From Gemmatimonadota bacterium (GTDB taxonomy: Bacteria; Gemmatimonadota; Gemmatimonadetes; Gemmatimonadales; Gemmatimonadaceae), in the NCBI GenBank assembly GCA_026387935.1, contig JAPLKU010000013.1:124001-188000 (forward strand): a stretch of 64,000 nucleotides of DNA. The letters are read 5' to 3'. This document shows positions 33,171 to 44,831 of the stretch, piece by piece. The position numbers and the translations under genes are program-made. The notes under the pieces were generated by a model. The model saw only the letters and a list, made by a program, of their open reading frames with translations, was not told where the DNA came from and did no database searches. The first letter of the stretch is position 1, and each line of letters starts with the position of its first letter.

Positions 33171-34204
33171 CCTCAGAACAGCCCATCCGCGTCGCCCTCG
33201 TCGGGTGCGGCCGGATCAGCAAGAACCACATCGATGCGATCGCGAAGGTGGACAATCTCACACTGGTGGCCGTGTGCGATGAGGTTGAGGCGCGTGCGAA
33301 AGCGGCCGGTGAGGCGTCTGGCGTGCCCTGGTTCGCCGACTACGCCACGATGCTGAGCGCGGTGCCCTGTGATGTCGTCACGATTGCCACGCCAAGCGGA
33401 TTGCATCCTGCGCACGGCATTGCGGCGGCGAATGCCGGCAAGCATGTCATCTGCGAAAAGCCGATGGCGATTTCACTCGCCGGTGCCGATGCGCTTGTGG
33501 CGGCCTGTGATGCGGCCAAGGTGCAGCTCTTCGTGGTCAAGCAGAATCGGCTGAATCCCCCAATCCAGCTGCTGAAACGCGCGATTGATAAAGGCCGATT
33601 TGGTCGAATTGTGGTCGCGAATGCCACGGTGTGGTGGACGCGCCCGCAGGAGTACTACGATCAGGCTCCGTGGCGCGGCACCTGGGAGTTCGACGGCGGA
33701 GCGCTCCTGAATCAGGCGTCGCATTACGTCGATTTGATGCAGTGGCTCGTCGGTCCGGTCGAGAGCGTCATGGCGAAGACCGCCACGCTCGCACGAAAGA
33801 TTGAAGCCGAAGACACCGGCATCGCCGTCCTCAAGTACCGGAGCGGCGCACTCGGGTCGATTCAGGTCACGATGCTCACCTACCCGAAGAATCTCGAGGG
33901 GTCGCTCACCATCCTCGGGGAGAAGGGAACTGTGAAGATTGGCGGGACTGCCGTGAACAAGATCGAGCATTGGTCGTTCGCCGACGCCGATGAGGATGAC
34001 GCGCTCCTCGACGCTGCCAATACCGCGCCTCCGACTGTTTATGGGTTCGGCCACGAGGGGTATTATCGCAACGTGGTCTCCACGCTGCGCGGCACCACGC
34101 GCCCCGAAACTGATGGACGCGGCGGCCGGAAGTCGCTCGAACTGATCCTCGGGATCTACGAATCCGCCCGGACGGGCACGGATGTGTCGTTTCCGCTCAA
34201 GTAG
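33167..34204 (+). CDS. wbpB: Gfo/Idh/MocA-family dehydrogenase (WbpB-like)
   Basis: 345 residues. Rossmann motif [17 protein letters not shown] at the N-terminus, the family EKP motif in [17 protein letters not shown] (about residue 100), and the tail typical of the UDP-GlcNAcA 3-dehydrogenase group ([16 protein letters not shown], then [16 protein letters not shown]). Oxidises C3 so that WbpE can transaminate it. GTG start overlaps the wbpD stop. Confidence 0.88.
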   Translation: MTSEQPIRVALVGCGRISKNHIDAIAKVDNLTLVAVCDEVEARAKAAGEASGVPWFADYATMLSAVPCDVVTIATPSGLHPAHGIAAANAGKHVICEKPMAISLAGADALVAACDAAKVQLFVVKQNRLNPPIQLLKRAIDKGRFGRIVVANATVWWTRPQEYYDQAPWRGTWEFDGGALLNQASHYVDLMQWLVGPVESVMAKTATLARKIEAEDTGIAVLKYRSGALGSIQVTMLTYPKNLEGSLTILGEKGTVKIGGTAVNKIEHWSFADADEDDALLDAANTAPPTVYGFGHEGYYRNVVSTLRGTTRPETDGRGGRKSLELILGIYESARTGTDVSFPLK

Positions 34205-34206
34205 GT

Positions 34207-34249
34207 AGACGGGAGACGGCAGGCGACTGCTCGCGACCAACTCCCGTCT
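34207..34249 (+). terminator. Possible hairpin terminator after wbpB
   Basis: Perfect 9-bp stem agacgggag (34207-34215) / ctcccgtct (34241-34249) with a long 25-base loop, followed by a short T-containing stretch (CTCGGTTTTCG). Weak by usual standards because of the loop length. Confidence 0.4.
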
Positions 34250-34339
34250 GCCGGCTCGGTTTTCGTTGACTTCGCCCTCTCAAGGGGCGATTTTCAATGG
34301 CTGGGGTACAACCACTTGCCCTGCGTAATATCACAAAGT

Positions 34340-34348
34340 TGCTATCAC
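34340..34348 (+). promoter_or_regulatory. Extended -10 TGCTATCAC just before wbpE (leaderless candidate)
   Basis: TG-C-TATCAC ends 6 bases before the wbpE ATG (34355); no Shine-Dalgarno is present. The extended -10 may act without a good -35. It would place the start site at the start codon. Confidence 0.45.
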
Positions 34349-34354
34349 TCATAG

Positions 34355-35467
34355 ATGCCTGTTCCTTTGCTCGATCTCTGCGCCCAGCACGCCCGAATTC
34401 GGGAAAGTGTCGTGGCCGCGATGATGAAGGTGGTGGACGACCAGACGTTCATCCTCGGGAAGCCGGTCGCGGACCTCGAGGCTGACGTCGCGGCGCTTTC
34501 CCATTCCAAGTACGCCGTCGGCTGCGCCAGCGGAACGGACGCCCTGCTGCTCGCGCTGAAGGCGCTTGATGTCGGTGCCGGCGATGAGATCGTCACCACT
34601 CCGTTCACCTTCTTCGCCACCGCCGGCACGATTCACAACGTCGGCGCGCGCGCGGTCTTCGTCGACATCGATCCGAAGACGTACAACATTCGTCCCGACC
34701 TCGCCGCGGCAGCCGTGACGAGCAAGACGAAGGCGATCATCCCCGTGGATCTGTTCGGGCAGATGGCGCCACTCGAAGAGATTCAGCGCCTCGCGCCGCG
34801 CATCCCCGTGATCGAAGACGCCGCGCAGTCCATAGGTGCGCGCCGTCAGATTGACGGTGCATGGCGCATGGCAGGCGAGTGCGCGACCATCGGCACCTTT
34901 TCGTTCTTCCCGTCCAAGAATCTCGGCGGCTACGGCGACGGCGGCATGATGGTCACGCAGGACAAGGCCATTGCCGATCGCCTGTTGAAGCTCCGGATGC
35001 ATGGCGGGTCGAAGCTCTATTTCCACGACGAAGTCGGCTTCAACTCGCGCCTCGATGCGCTGCAGGCTGCCGTGCTCCGCGCCAAGCTGCCGTTCCTCGC
35101 GGAATGGTCGGCCAAGCGCCGGGAGAACGCGAAGTTCTACGACGCCGCGTTCGCCGATCTCACCGATCTCGTGACGCCATTCGTCGAGCCCGGCAACGAA
35201 TCGATTTTCAACCAGTACACAATTCGCGTTCCGCGTCGCGATGCATTCAAGGCGCATCTCGCGGCCAAGGGAATTGGCCACTCCGTGTACTATCCGCTGC
35301 CGCTCCATCTGCAGGAGTGCTTCGCGTACCTCGGCTACAAGCAAGGGGCGTGCCCGGAGTCGGAACGCGCGGCGAACGAAGTCCTGTCGCTGCCGATCTA
35401 TCCCGAACTGTCACGTGCGCAGCTCGACGAAGTCGTCGCGGCCGTACGCGGGTTCTTCGGCAAGTAG
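34355..35467 (+). CDS. wbpE: DegT/DnrJ/EryC1 aminotransferase (WbpE-like)
   Basis: 370 residues. PLP-dependent sugar aminotransferase: SGTDALLLALKALDVG, TTPFTFFATAGTIHNVGA, VIEDAAQSIGA and the Schiff-base lysine in FSFFPSKNLGGYGDGGM (about residue 188). Transfers an amino group from glutamate to the 3-keto UDP-sugar acid made by WbpB. Begins its own transcript: the 150 bases before it carry a hairpin and an extended -10 box. Confidence 0.92.
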   Translation: MPVPLLDLCAQHARIRESVVAAMMKVVDDQTFILGKPVADLEADVAALSHSKYAVGCASGTDALLLALKALDVGAGDEIVTTPFTFFATAGTIHNVGARAVFVDIDPKTYNIRPDLAAAAVTSKTKAIIPVDLFGQMAPLEEIQRLAPRIPVIEDAAQSIGARRQIDGAWRMAGECATIGTFSFFPSKNLGGYGDGGMMVTQDKAIADRLLKLRMHGGSKLYFHDEVGFNSRLDALQAAVLRAKLPFLAEWSAKRRENAKFYDAAFADLTDLVTPFVEPGNESIFNQYTIRVPRRDAFKAHLAAKGIGHSVYYPLPLHLQECFAYLGYKQGACPESERAANEVLSLPIYPELSRAQLDEVVAAVRGFFGK

Positions 35468-35471
35468 CCGG

Positions 35472-36920
35472 ATGCCGCAGACGCTAGTGAAGGACCGACT
35501 GCTCGCGAAGATTCGCGACCGTTCCGCCACGGCCGGCGTCATCGGCCTTGGCTATGTCGGACTGCCGCTGGCCATGGAGTTTGCCGAAGCCGGCTTCACG
35601 GTCATCGGCTACGACGTCAGCGAGAAAGTGGTCCGCGCGCTGATGCGGGGTGAGTCGCATATCCAGGACGTGCCGTCGAAGCAGATTGCCAAGCATGTGA
35701 AGTCGGGGCGTTTCATCGCCACGACGGACGAGGCGCGGCTCTCGGACGCGGACACGATTTCCATCGCGGTGCCGACGCCGCTGGCGAAGACACGCGATCC
35801 GGATATGACGTACGTGATTGCCGCCGCCGAAGCCGTCGCGCGCCGCGCGCGGCCCGGGATGCTCGTCGTCCTTGAAAGCACGACGTACCCTGGCACGACG
35901 CGCGATGTGTTGCAGCCGCGGCTCGAAGCGCGTGGACTGGCGATCGGCACCGATGTGTTCCTCGTGTTCTCCCCCGAGCGCGTCGATCCCGGCAACGCCA
36001 CCTGGCATACCAAGAACACGCCCAAGGTCCTTGGCGGCATCACGCCCGCGTGCACCGAAGTGGCGACGGCGCTCTACAAGGGCACGATCGACACCGTTGT
36101 TCCCGTGTCATCGCCGGAAGCGGCCGAGCTGGTCAAGCTGCTCGAGAACACCTTCCGGTCGGTGAACATCGGGCTCGTCAACGAGATGGCGATCATCTGC
36201 GACCGCCTCGGCGTGGATGTGTGGGAAGTGATTGATGCGGCATCCACGAAGCCGTTCGGATTCATGCGCTTTACGCCAGGTCCGGGCATCGGCGGCCACT
36301 GCATCCCGCTCGACCCGCACTACCTCGCGTGGAAGATGCGGACGCTGAACTACAAGACGCGCTTCATCGATCTCGCGAGCGAGATCAACAGCGCGATGCC
36401 TGACATGGTCGTGCACAAGGTCGCGGATGCGCTGAACGACGAGAAGAAAGCGCTGCGCGGCAGTCGCATCCTCGTGCTTGGCGTCGCGTACAAGAAAGAC
36501 ATCGACGACATGCGCGAAAGTCCTGCGCTCGATGTCATTCGGCTGCTCGAGGAGCGTGGCGCCGAAGTGCAGTATCACGACCCGCACGTCGCGACCTTCA
36601 CGGAAGACGGGCACCCGCGCTCGAGCGTGGGGCTGAGCGATGCGGTGCTCAGGAAGGCGGACGCCGTCGTGATCGTTACAGACCATTCGTCCATCGACTG
36701 GGACCGGGTGACCGCTCGGGCGACACTCATCGTGGATACGCGCAATGCGCTGGGCCGATCACGACCGACCAAGGCACGCGTGGTCGCGTTGACGCCACGC
36801 GCCGCGTCGCTGGCGCCGTCTGCTCTCACGCCGGCCGTGAAGGCCGGCGTAAAGGGCGGCGTGAAGCGTGCGGTGGCCGGACAGGCGGCTACGCGCGGCG
36901 CAGCCCGGCCGCGCAAGTAA
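35472..36920 (+). CDS. wbpA: UDP-N-acetyl-D-glucosamine 6-dehydrogenase (WbpA-like) with basic tail
   Basis: 482 residues. Nucleotide-sugar dehydrogenase: NAD motif [18 protein letters not shown] (about residues 20-37), [10 protein letters not shown], and the catalytic cysteine in [19 protein letters not shown] (about residue 275). First step of the UDP-GlcNAc3NAcA pathway. The enzyme normally ends near residue 435; here about 50 extra residues rich in Ala, Lys, Arg and Val follow, built partly from a 12-bp repeat. The tail ends GAARPRK. Confidence 0.92.
   Translation: MPQTLVKDRLLAKIRDRSATAGVIGLGYVGLPLAMEFAEAGFTVIGYDVSEKVVRALMRGESHIQDVPSKQIAKHVKSGRFIATTDEARLSDADTISIAVPTPLAKTRDPDMTYVIAAAEAVARRARPGMLVVLESTTYPGTTRDVLQPRLEARGLAIGTDVFLVFSPERVDPGNATWHTKNTPKVLGGITPACTEVATALYKGTIDTVVPVSSPEAAELVKLLENTFRSVNIGLVNEMAIICDRLGVDVWEVIDAASTKPFGFMRFTPGPGIGGHCIPLDPHYLAWKMRTLNYKTRFIDLASEINSAMPDMVVHKVADALNDEKKALRGSRILVLGVAYKKDIDDMRESPALDVIRLLEERGAEVQYHDPHVATFTEDGHPRSSVGLSDAVLRKADAVVIVTDHSSIDWDRVTARATLIVDTRNALGRSRPTKARVVALTPRAASLAPSALTPAVKAGVKGGVKRAVAGQAATRGAARPRK
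36832..36867 (+). repeat. 12-bp tandem repeat in the wbpA tail
   Basis: Three imperfect units around cggccgtgaagg, ccggcgtaaagg and gcggcgtgaagc (36832-36867), encoding a Val-Lys-Ala/Gly-Gly pattern. Same unit length as the start-codon repeats at 5915, 12215 and 20618. Confidence 0.7.
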
Positions 36921-36939
36921 GCGCGCAGCGGACGAGATC

Positions 36940-38244
36940 ATGCGCATCACGGTCATCGGTACCGGCTATGTTGGTCTGGTCGCCGGAGCCTGCTTAGCGG
37001 AAACGGGAAGCGAGGTCATCTGCGCCGACGTTGACGCGAAGAAAATTGATGGCCTGAAGAAGAATGTCCTGCCGATCTACGAGCCTGGGCTGGATGCGCT
37101 CGTCGAGCGGAATCAGGCGCAGGGTCGCCTCACGTTCACAACGGATGTTCCTGCTGCCGTGCAGTCAGCTGATGTGATTTTCATTGCCGTGGGCACGCCG
37201 CCAGACGAAGATGGATCCGCAGACCTGCGCTACGTGATTGCGGTTGCCGAGACGATCGGCCAGCACATGGCGCGCGAGACCGTCGTTGTGACGAAGTCCA
37301 CCGTGCCGGTCGGGACGGCAGACAAAGTGCGGGCCGCGGTGGCGGAGAAGGCGAAGTTTCCGTTTCACGTCGTCTCGAATCCCGAGTTCCTCAAGGAAGG
37401 CGCCGCCGTTGACGACTTCCTCAAGCCCGACCGCGTGGTGCTCGGCGTGGACAGCGATTTTGCGCGCACCGTGATGGCCGAGTTATATGCCCCGTTCGTG
37501 CGCACCGGCAAGCCCGTGATCTTCATGGACATCGCGTCGGCCGAAATGACCAAGTACGCGGCGAACGCGATGTTGGCAACACGCATCTCGTTCATGAACG
37601 AGATCGCGAATCTCTGTGAAAAAGTGGGCGCGAACGTGGATCTCGTGCGCCGCGGCATCGGCAGCGATTCGCGGATCGGTTCGAGTTTCCTGTTCCCAGG
37701 TCCAGGCTACGGTGGCTCCTGCTTCCCGAAGGATGTGCAGGCGTTGTTGCGCACCTCGGAGGAGATGCGCGCGCCGATGCTCGTGCTGCGCGCCGTCGAG
37801 GATGCGAACGATCGACAGAAGACGCGACTCTTCGAAAAACTCCGCGACGCACTGGGCGACGTGAAGGGCAAGCGGATTGCCGTCTGGGGCCTCGCCTTCA
37901 AGGCGCAGACCGACGACATGCGTGAGTCTCCGTCGCTGACGCTCATCGATGCGCTGCTCAAGGCAGGCGCGTCGGTAACCGCGCACGATCCGGCAGCCAT
38001 GCACGAGGCCGAGCGTCGCCTCGGATCGCGCATCCAGTATGGCAAGACCAACTACGACACGCTCGATGGTGCCGACGCACTCGTCGTGGTGACGGACTGG
38101 AACGAGTATCGCTTCCCGGACTTCGCGAAGATCAAGGCGGCGCTCAAGCAGCCCGTCCTTATCGACGGTCGGAACCTCTACGATCCGGCGAAGATGTCGC
38201 AGCTTGGCTTTACGTACCGCTCGATTGGACGGGGCGCCGAGTGA
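36940..38244 (+). CDS. ugd: UDP-glucose 6-dehydrogenase
   Basis: 434 residues. Oxidises UDP-glucose to UDP-glucuronate. Motifs [19 protein letters not shown] at the N-terminus, [39 protein letters not shown] and the catalytic Cys in [17 protein letters not shown] (about residue 262). Start ATG at 36940, 19 bases after wbpA. The product is used by the decarboxylase whose start overlaps this gene's stop. Confidence 0.96.
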   Translation: MRITVIGTGYVGLVAGACLAETGSEVICADVDAKKIDGLKKNVLPIYEPGLDALVERNQAQGRLTFTTDVPAAVQSADVIFIAVGTPPDEDGSADLRYVIAVAETIGQHMARETVVVTKSTVPVGTADKVRAAVAEKAKFPFHVVSNPEFLKEGAAVDDFLKPDRVVLGVDSDFARTVMAELYAPFVRTGKPVIFMDIASAEMTKYAANAMLATRISFMNEIANLCEKVGANVDLVRRGIGSDSRIGSSFLFPGPGYGGSCFPKDVQALLRTSEEMRAPMLVLRAVEDANDRQKTRLFEKLRDALGDVKGKRIAVWGLAFKAQTDDMRESPSLTLIDALLKAGASVTAHDPAAMHEAERRLGSRIQYGKTNYDTLDGADALVVVTDWNEYRFPDFAKIKAALKQPVLIDGRNLYDPAKMSQLGFTYRSIGRGAE

Positions 38245-39197
38245 GGGTGCTGATCACCGGCGCCGCCGGCTTTCTTGGATCGCACCTGACTGATCGCTTT
38301 CTCGCGGACGGCCATAGCGTCGTCGGGCTGGACAACTTCATCACCGGCCACCGCGATAACATCGCGCACCTGAGCAGCAACCCGAAGTTCAGCTTCGTCG
38401 AACACAACATTTCGACGTACACGCTGGTAGACGGCCCGCTCGATGGCGTGCTCCATTTCGCGAGCCCGGCGAGCCCTATCGACTATCTCAAACTTCCGAT
38501 TCAGACCCTGAAGGTCGGCTCGCTCGGCACGCACAACTCGCTCGGCATCGCGCTGGCCAAGAAGGCCCGCTTCTTTCTCGCGTCGACGAGTGAGGTGTAC
38601 GGCGATCCGCTGGAGCACCCCCAAACGGAGAGCTACTGGGGCAATGTGAATCCGGTCGGCCCGCGCGGTGTGTACGACGAAGCCAAGCGGTTCGCCGAAG
38701 CGATGACGATGGCGTATCACCGCTTTCATGGCGTGGACACCCGCATCGTCCGGATTTTCAACACCTACGGCCCGCGCATGCGTCCGCGCGACGGTCGCGT
38801 GGTGTCGAACTTCATCGTGCAGGCGCTCAACAACGAGCCGCTCACGATCTATGGCGATGGCTCGCAGACGCGTTCGTTCTGCTACGTGAAAGACGAGGTC
38901 GAGGGGATCTACCGGCTGTTCATGAAGGGCGATCCGCAGCCGACGAACATTGGCAATCCGTTGGAGTTCACCGTGCGGCAGCTGGCCGAGTTGGTCATTG
39001 AGCTCACGGGCACCACTTCGCCGATCGTGGCGAAGCCGTTGCCCGAGGACGACCCGAAGGTGCGCCAGCCCGATATTACCCGGGCGCGCACCATGCTGGG
39101 ATGGGAACCGAAGGTGGACCTCCGCGCCGGCGTGGCGCGGACAATCGACTTTTTCCGCGGGCTGGTTGGTACGGCTCGCATGGCGGGGACTGCGTGA
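38241..39197 (+). CDS. uxs: UDP-glucuronate decarboxylase (UDP-xylose synthase)
   Basis: 318 residues. Extended [20 protein letters not shown], the UXS block [27 protein letters not shown], catalytic [11 protein letters not shown] and [19 protein letters not shown]. Converts UDP-glucuronate from Ugd to UDP-xylose. GTG start at 38241 overlaps the ugd stop (GTGA), a strong sign the two act in sequence. Confidence 0.93.
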   Translation: MRVLITGAAGFLGSHLTDRFLADGHSVVGLDNFITGHRDNIAHLSSNPKFSFVEHNISTYTLVDGPLDGVLHFASPASPIDYLKLPIQTLKVGSLGTHNSLGIALAKKARFFLASTSEVYGDPLEHPQTESYWGNVNPVGPRGVYDEAKRFAEAMTMAYHRFHGVDTRIVRIFNTYGPRMRPRDGRVVSNFIVQALNNEPLTIYGDGSQTRSFCYVKDEVEGIYRLFMKGDPQPTNIGNPLEFTVRQLAELVIELTGTTSPIVAKPLPEDDPKVRQPDITRARTMLGWEPKVDLRAGVARTIDFFRGLVGTARMAGTA

Positions 39198-39241
39198 CCG
39201 TGCAGCGAACGATGCGGACAACTTGGGGTACCAACGGCGTG

Positions 39242-40066
39242 ATGCTTGTGCGCCGACGGTTCATTTTCTTCGTGGTTGTCGCACTCGCGACGGCGGCCTG
39301 CTCGCGCGGGTTCCAGGGGCGGAAGTTCCCGACGAACGACGGGCTCTACACGGCGTCGCTGGCGGAGTTCAAAACCAAGAAGTGGGACAACGCGATTTTC
39401 GGGTTCGAGAAGCTGACCCTAGAGCTCTCCGCGCGCGACACGCTGCTCCCGCTTTCGCACTGGTATCTCGCGCAGGCGCACGAAGCCAAGAGCGAGCACA
39501 TTCTCGCCGCGACCAGCTTTACGCGCCTCGCCGAGTCGTTCCCTGATGATTCGCTGGCCGACGACGCGCTGTATCAGGCGGGTGCCTCGTATCTCCGCAT
39601 CTGGCAAAACCCCGAGCTCGATCCGCAGTACGGCACGCTGGCGCAATCGCACATCCGCACGTTGCTCTCGGTGTATCCCGACTCGCCGCTCCGGAAGGAC
39701 GCCGAGGCCGCGCTGCTCTCGCTCGATGATCGCTACGCGTCGAAGGACTACCTGAACGGCATGTTCTACGTCCGCCGCGGCGCCTTTGACTCGTCGATCA
39801 TCTACTTCAAGAGTGTGGTCAAGGACTATCCAAACACCGAGCATGCGCGCCTCGCGTTGATGCGCATGGTGGAGGTGTATCGGACGCCGCAAATGAACTA
39901 CAAGGAAGAGGCCGCCGAGACGTGCACGACCCTTCGCACCGCCTACGCAGGCGACAAGGAGGTTGTGAAGCTCTGTGGTAGCCCGGCGGCGGTGGCGGAT
40001 TCGGCAGCGAAGCCGATCAAGCCAGCGGCGGACTCGGCAGCGCCGGCCCGTAAGTCGCCGCGCTGA
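39242..40066 (+). CDS. bamD: Outer membrane assembly lipoprotein BamD
   Basis: 274 residues. Lipoprotein signal MLVRRRFIFFVVVALATAAC with lipobox at 17-20, then TPR repeats (FKTKKWDNAIFGFEKLTLE; HWYLAQAHEAKSEHILAATS; LADDALYQAGASYLRI) in the YfiO/BamD pattern, and a low-complexity Ala/Pro/Lys tail. Works with BamA to insert beta barrels. GTG at 39194 (overlapping the uxs stop) is an alternative start but would give an overlong n-region. Confidence 0.9.
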   Translation: MLVRRRFIFFVVVALATAACSRGFQGRKFPTNDGLYTASLAEFKTKKWDNAIFGFEKLTLELSARDTLLPLSHWYLAQAHEAKSEHILAATSFTRLAESFPDDSLADDALYQAGASYLRIWQNPELDPQYGTLAQSHIRTLLSVYPDSPLRKDAEAALLSLDDRYASKDYLNGMFYVRRGAFDSSIIYFKSVVKDYPNTEHARLALMRMVEVYRTPQMNYKEEAAETCTTLRTAYAGDKEVVKLCGSPAAVADSAAKPIKPAADSAAPARKSPR

Positions 40067-40100
40067 CCGGCCCGACCCGCACTTTCCGACTGGACGCGCG

Positions 40101-40670
40101 ATGCGCGTTGGCATCTTCGGCGGGACCTTCGATCCTCCGCATGTCGGGCACCTGATCGCCGCCTCTGACGCCTGTGAGGCGCTCGGGCTCGACCAACTGG
40201 TATTCGTGCCGACGGGCATCCAGCCGCTCAAGGCCGGGAAAGAGGCTGCCTCAGCGGCGCACCGGCTGGCCATGATCAAGCTTCTGGCCGCCGGCGACCA
40301 ACGATTCTCCGTGGATTCGATGGAGATCGACCGGGGTGGGTTATCTTTCACCGTGGACACTCTCCGGACGCTTCGGCAGCGGTGGCCTGCCGGAACGGCT
40401 GACCTGATAGTCCTTCTTGGCGCGGATGCAGCGGCACAGTTCCCGCAATGGAAGGACCCAGTGGCCATTCAGGCGCTGGCTGAGGTCGTTGTGCTGACGA
40501 GGGGTGAGGCGCCGGTGGCGACTCCTAACGGGCTTAGGGGAGTCACGACGCGGCGCGTGGATGTCTCGTCAACGGAGATTCGCGAACGCGTGAGCGCCGG
40601 GAAGCCGGTGGGCGCGCTTGTCACGGAACCGGTCGCGGCGTACATCGCGCGCACCGGCTTGTATCGCTAA
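40101..40670 (+). CDS. nadD: Nicotinate-nucleotide adenylyltransferase
   Basis: 189 residues. Adenylates nicotinate mononucleotide in NAD synthesis. Nucleotidyltransferase motif GIFGGTFDPPHVGHL at residues 4-18 and the second motif VSSTEIRERVSAG near residue 158. ATG at 40101 after a short gap; secA begins 16 bases after its stop. Confidence 0.96.
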   Translation: MRVGIFGGTFDPPHVGHLIAASDACEALGLDQLVFVPTGIQPLKAGKEAASAAHRLAMIKLLAAGDQRFSVDSMEIDRGGLSFTVDTLRTLRQRWPAGTADLIVLLGADAAAQFPQWKDPVAIQALAEVVVLTRGEAPVATPNGLRGVTTRRVDVSSTEIRERVSAGKPVGALVTEPVAAYIARTGLYR

Positions 40671-40686
40671 CGGAGCGCACTACGGA

Positions 40687-43926
<3,240 letters not shown>

Positions 43927-44016
43927 CGGTCCGGTTTCTGATCCATGCACCGCGAGTGCAATGAAATAGGCTGCGCGGCGGGGAAACGATGAGAGCGGAG
44001 GCCGGCCCCACGCGTA

Positions 44017-44769
44017 ATGTGGCGCATGCCTCCGCTTCGCATTCGCGGCACCGTCGTCGGCGGACCAACGTCCGCTGCTCCGCGCCCGCCGCTCAGGATT
44101 CAGGAACTCCCCGTGGGCGAACGGCCTCGTGAGCGCTTTCGCGAACACGGCGCGCGCTCACTCTCCATCACCGAACTGCTCGCGCTGGTGATCGGCTCCG
44201 GTTCGGCGCGACGGTCCTCACTCATCGTCGCGCACGACCTGCTGGCCTCCGCTGACGGGTCGTTGCGGCGGCTCGCGTCGCATTCGCAGGGCACGCTGAC
44301 GCGCATCGACGGCCTCGGATCGGTGCGCGCCCTGGCCATTCATGCGGCGCTCGAACTCGGCCGACGCATGTCGGCGGAATCGTGTGAAGACGGAATGCCG
44401 CTCCGTTCGCCGCGCGATGTGTGGCGCGCGTACGCACCGCGCCTGGAGGACTTGCCGGTTGAGGAGTTCCATGTGGCGGTGCTCGATGCGCAGCATCGCC
44501 TCGACCGCGATGTGCTGATTACGCGCGGGATTCTGAACTCATCCCTCGTGCACGCGCGCGAGGTGTTCCGCGAGGCGATCGCGGAGCGAGCGGCGGCCAT
44601 CGTGCTGGTCCATAATCATCCGAGTGGGGACCCGACGCCGAGCCCGGACGACCGGGCCATCACGACACAGCTCGTGGCGGCAGGGAAGTTGCTGGATATC
44701 CCAGTTGCGGATCATGTGATAGTTGGGCGCGGCCGGTACCTGAGCTTCTCGGAGGCGGGGATGCTCTAG
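44017..44769 (+). CDS. radC: RadC-family JAB1/MPN protein
   Basis: 250 residues. N-terminal helix-hairpin-helix half (LSITELLALVIGSGSARR, IDGLGSVRALAIHAALEL) and C-terminal JAMM metal-binding motif VLVHNHPSGDPTPSPDD (about residue 200). Despite the name its DNA-repair role is not established. ATG 44017 or 44026; no clear Shine-Dalgarno. Confidence 0.93.
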   Translation: MWRMPPLRIRGTVVGGPTSAAPRPPLRIQELPVGERPRERFREHGARSLSITELLALVIGSGSARRSSLIVAHDLLASADGSLRRLASHSQGTLTRIDGLGSVRALAIHAALELGRRMSAESCEDGMPLRSPRDVWRAYAPRLEDLPVEEFHVAVLDAQHRLDRDVLITRGILNSSLVHAREVFREAIAERAAAIVLVHNHPSGDPTPSPDDRAITTQLVAAGKLLDIPVADHVIVGRGRYLSFSEAGML

Positions 44770-44820
44770 CTACCCGTCCCCGTGCCCGTGTACCCATACC
44801 CTCCCCATTCCCCTCTCCCG
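44770..44820. other. C-rich intergenic tract between radC and rel
   Basis: About 50 bases made mainly of CCC-containing repeats (cccgt, cccat, ccct), almost free of G runs on the + strand. Function unknown; the opposite strand is G-rich, though runs are short. Confidence 0.5.
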
Positions 44821-44826
44821 TAGTTT
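44821..44826 (+). promoter_or_regulatory. -10-like TAGTTT before rel (leaderless candidate)
   Basis: TAGTTT ends 5 bases before the rel ATG; the 5 bases between are GCAGG, too close to the ATG to serve as a normal ribosome site. No good -35 because the upstream tract is C-rich. Confidence 0.4.
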
Positions 44827-44831
44827 GCAGG

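Noticed and set aside
34297-34485. 62-codon ORF starting in the gap before wbpE
   Set aside because: Most of it lies inside wbpE in another frame; no similarity and no ribosome site.
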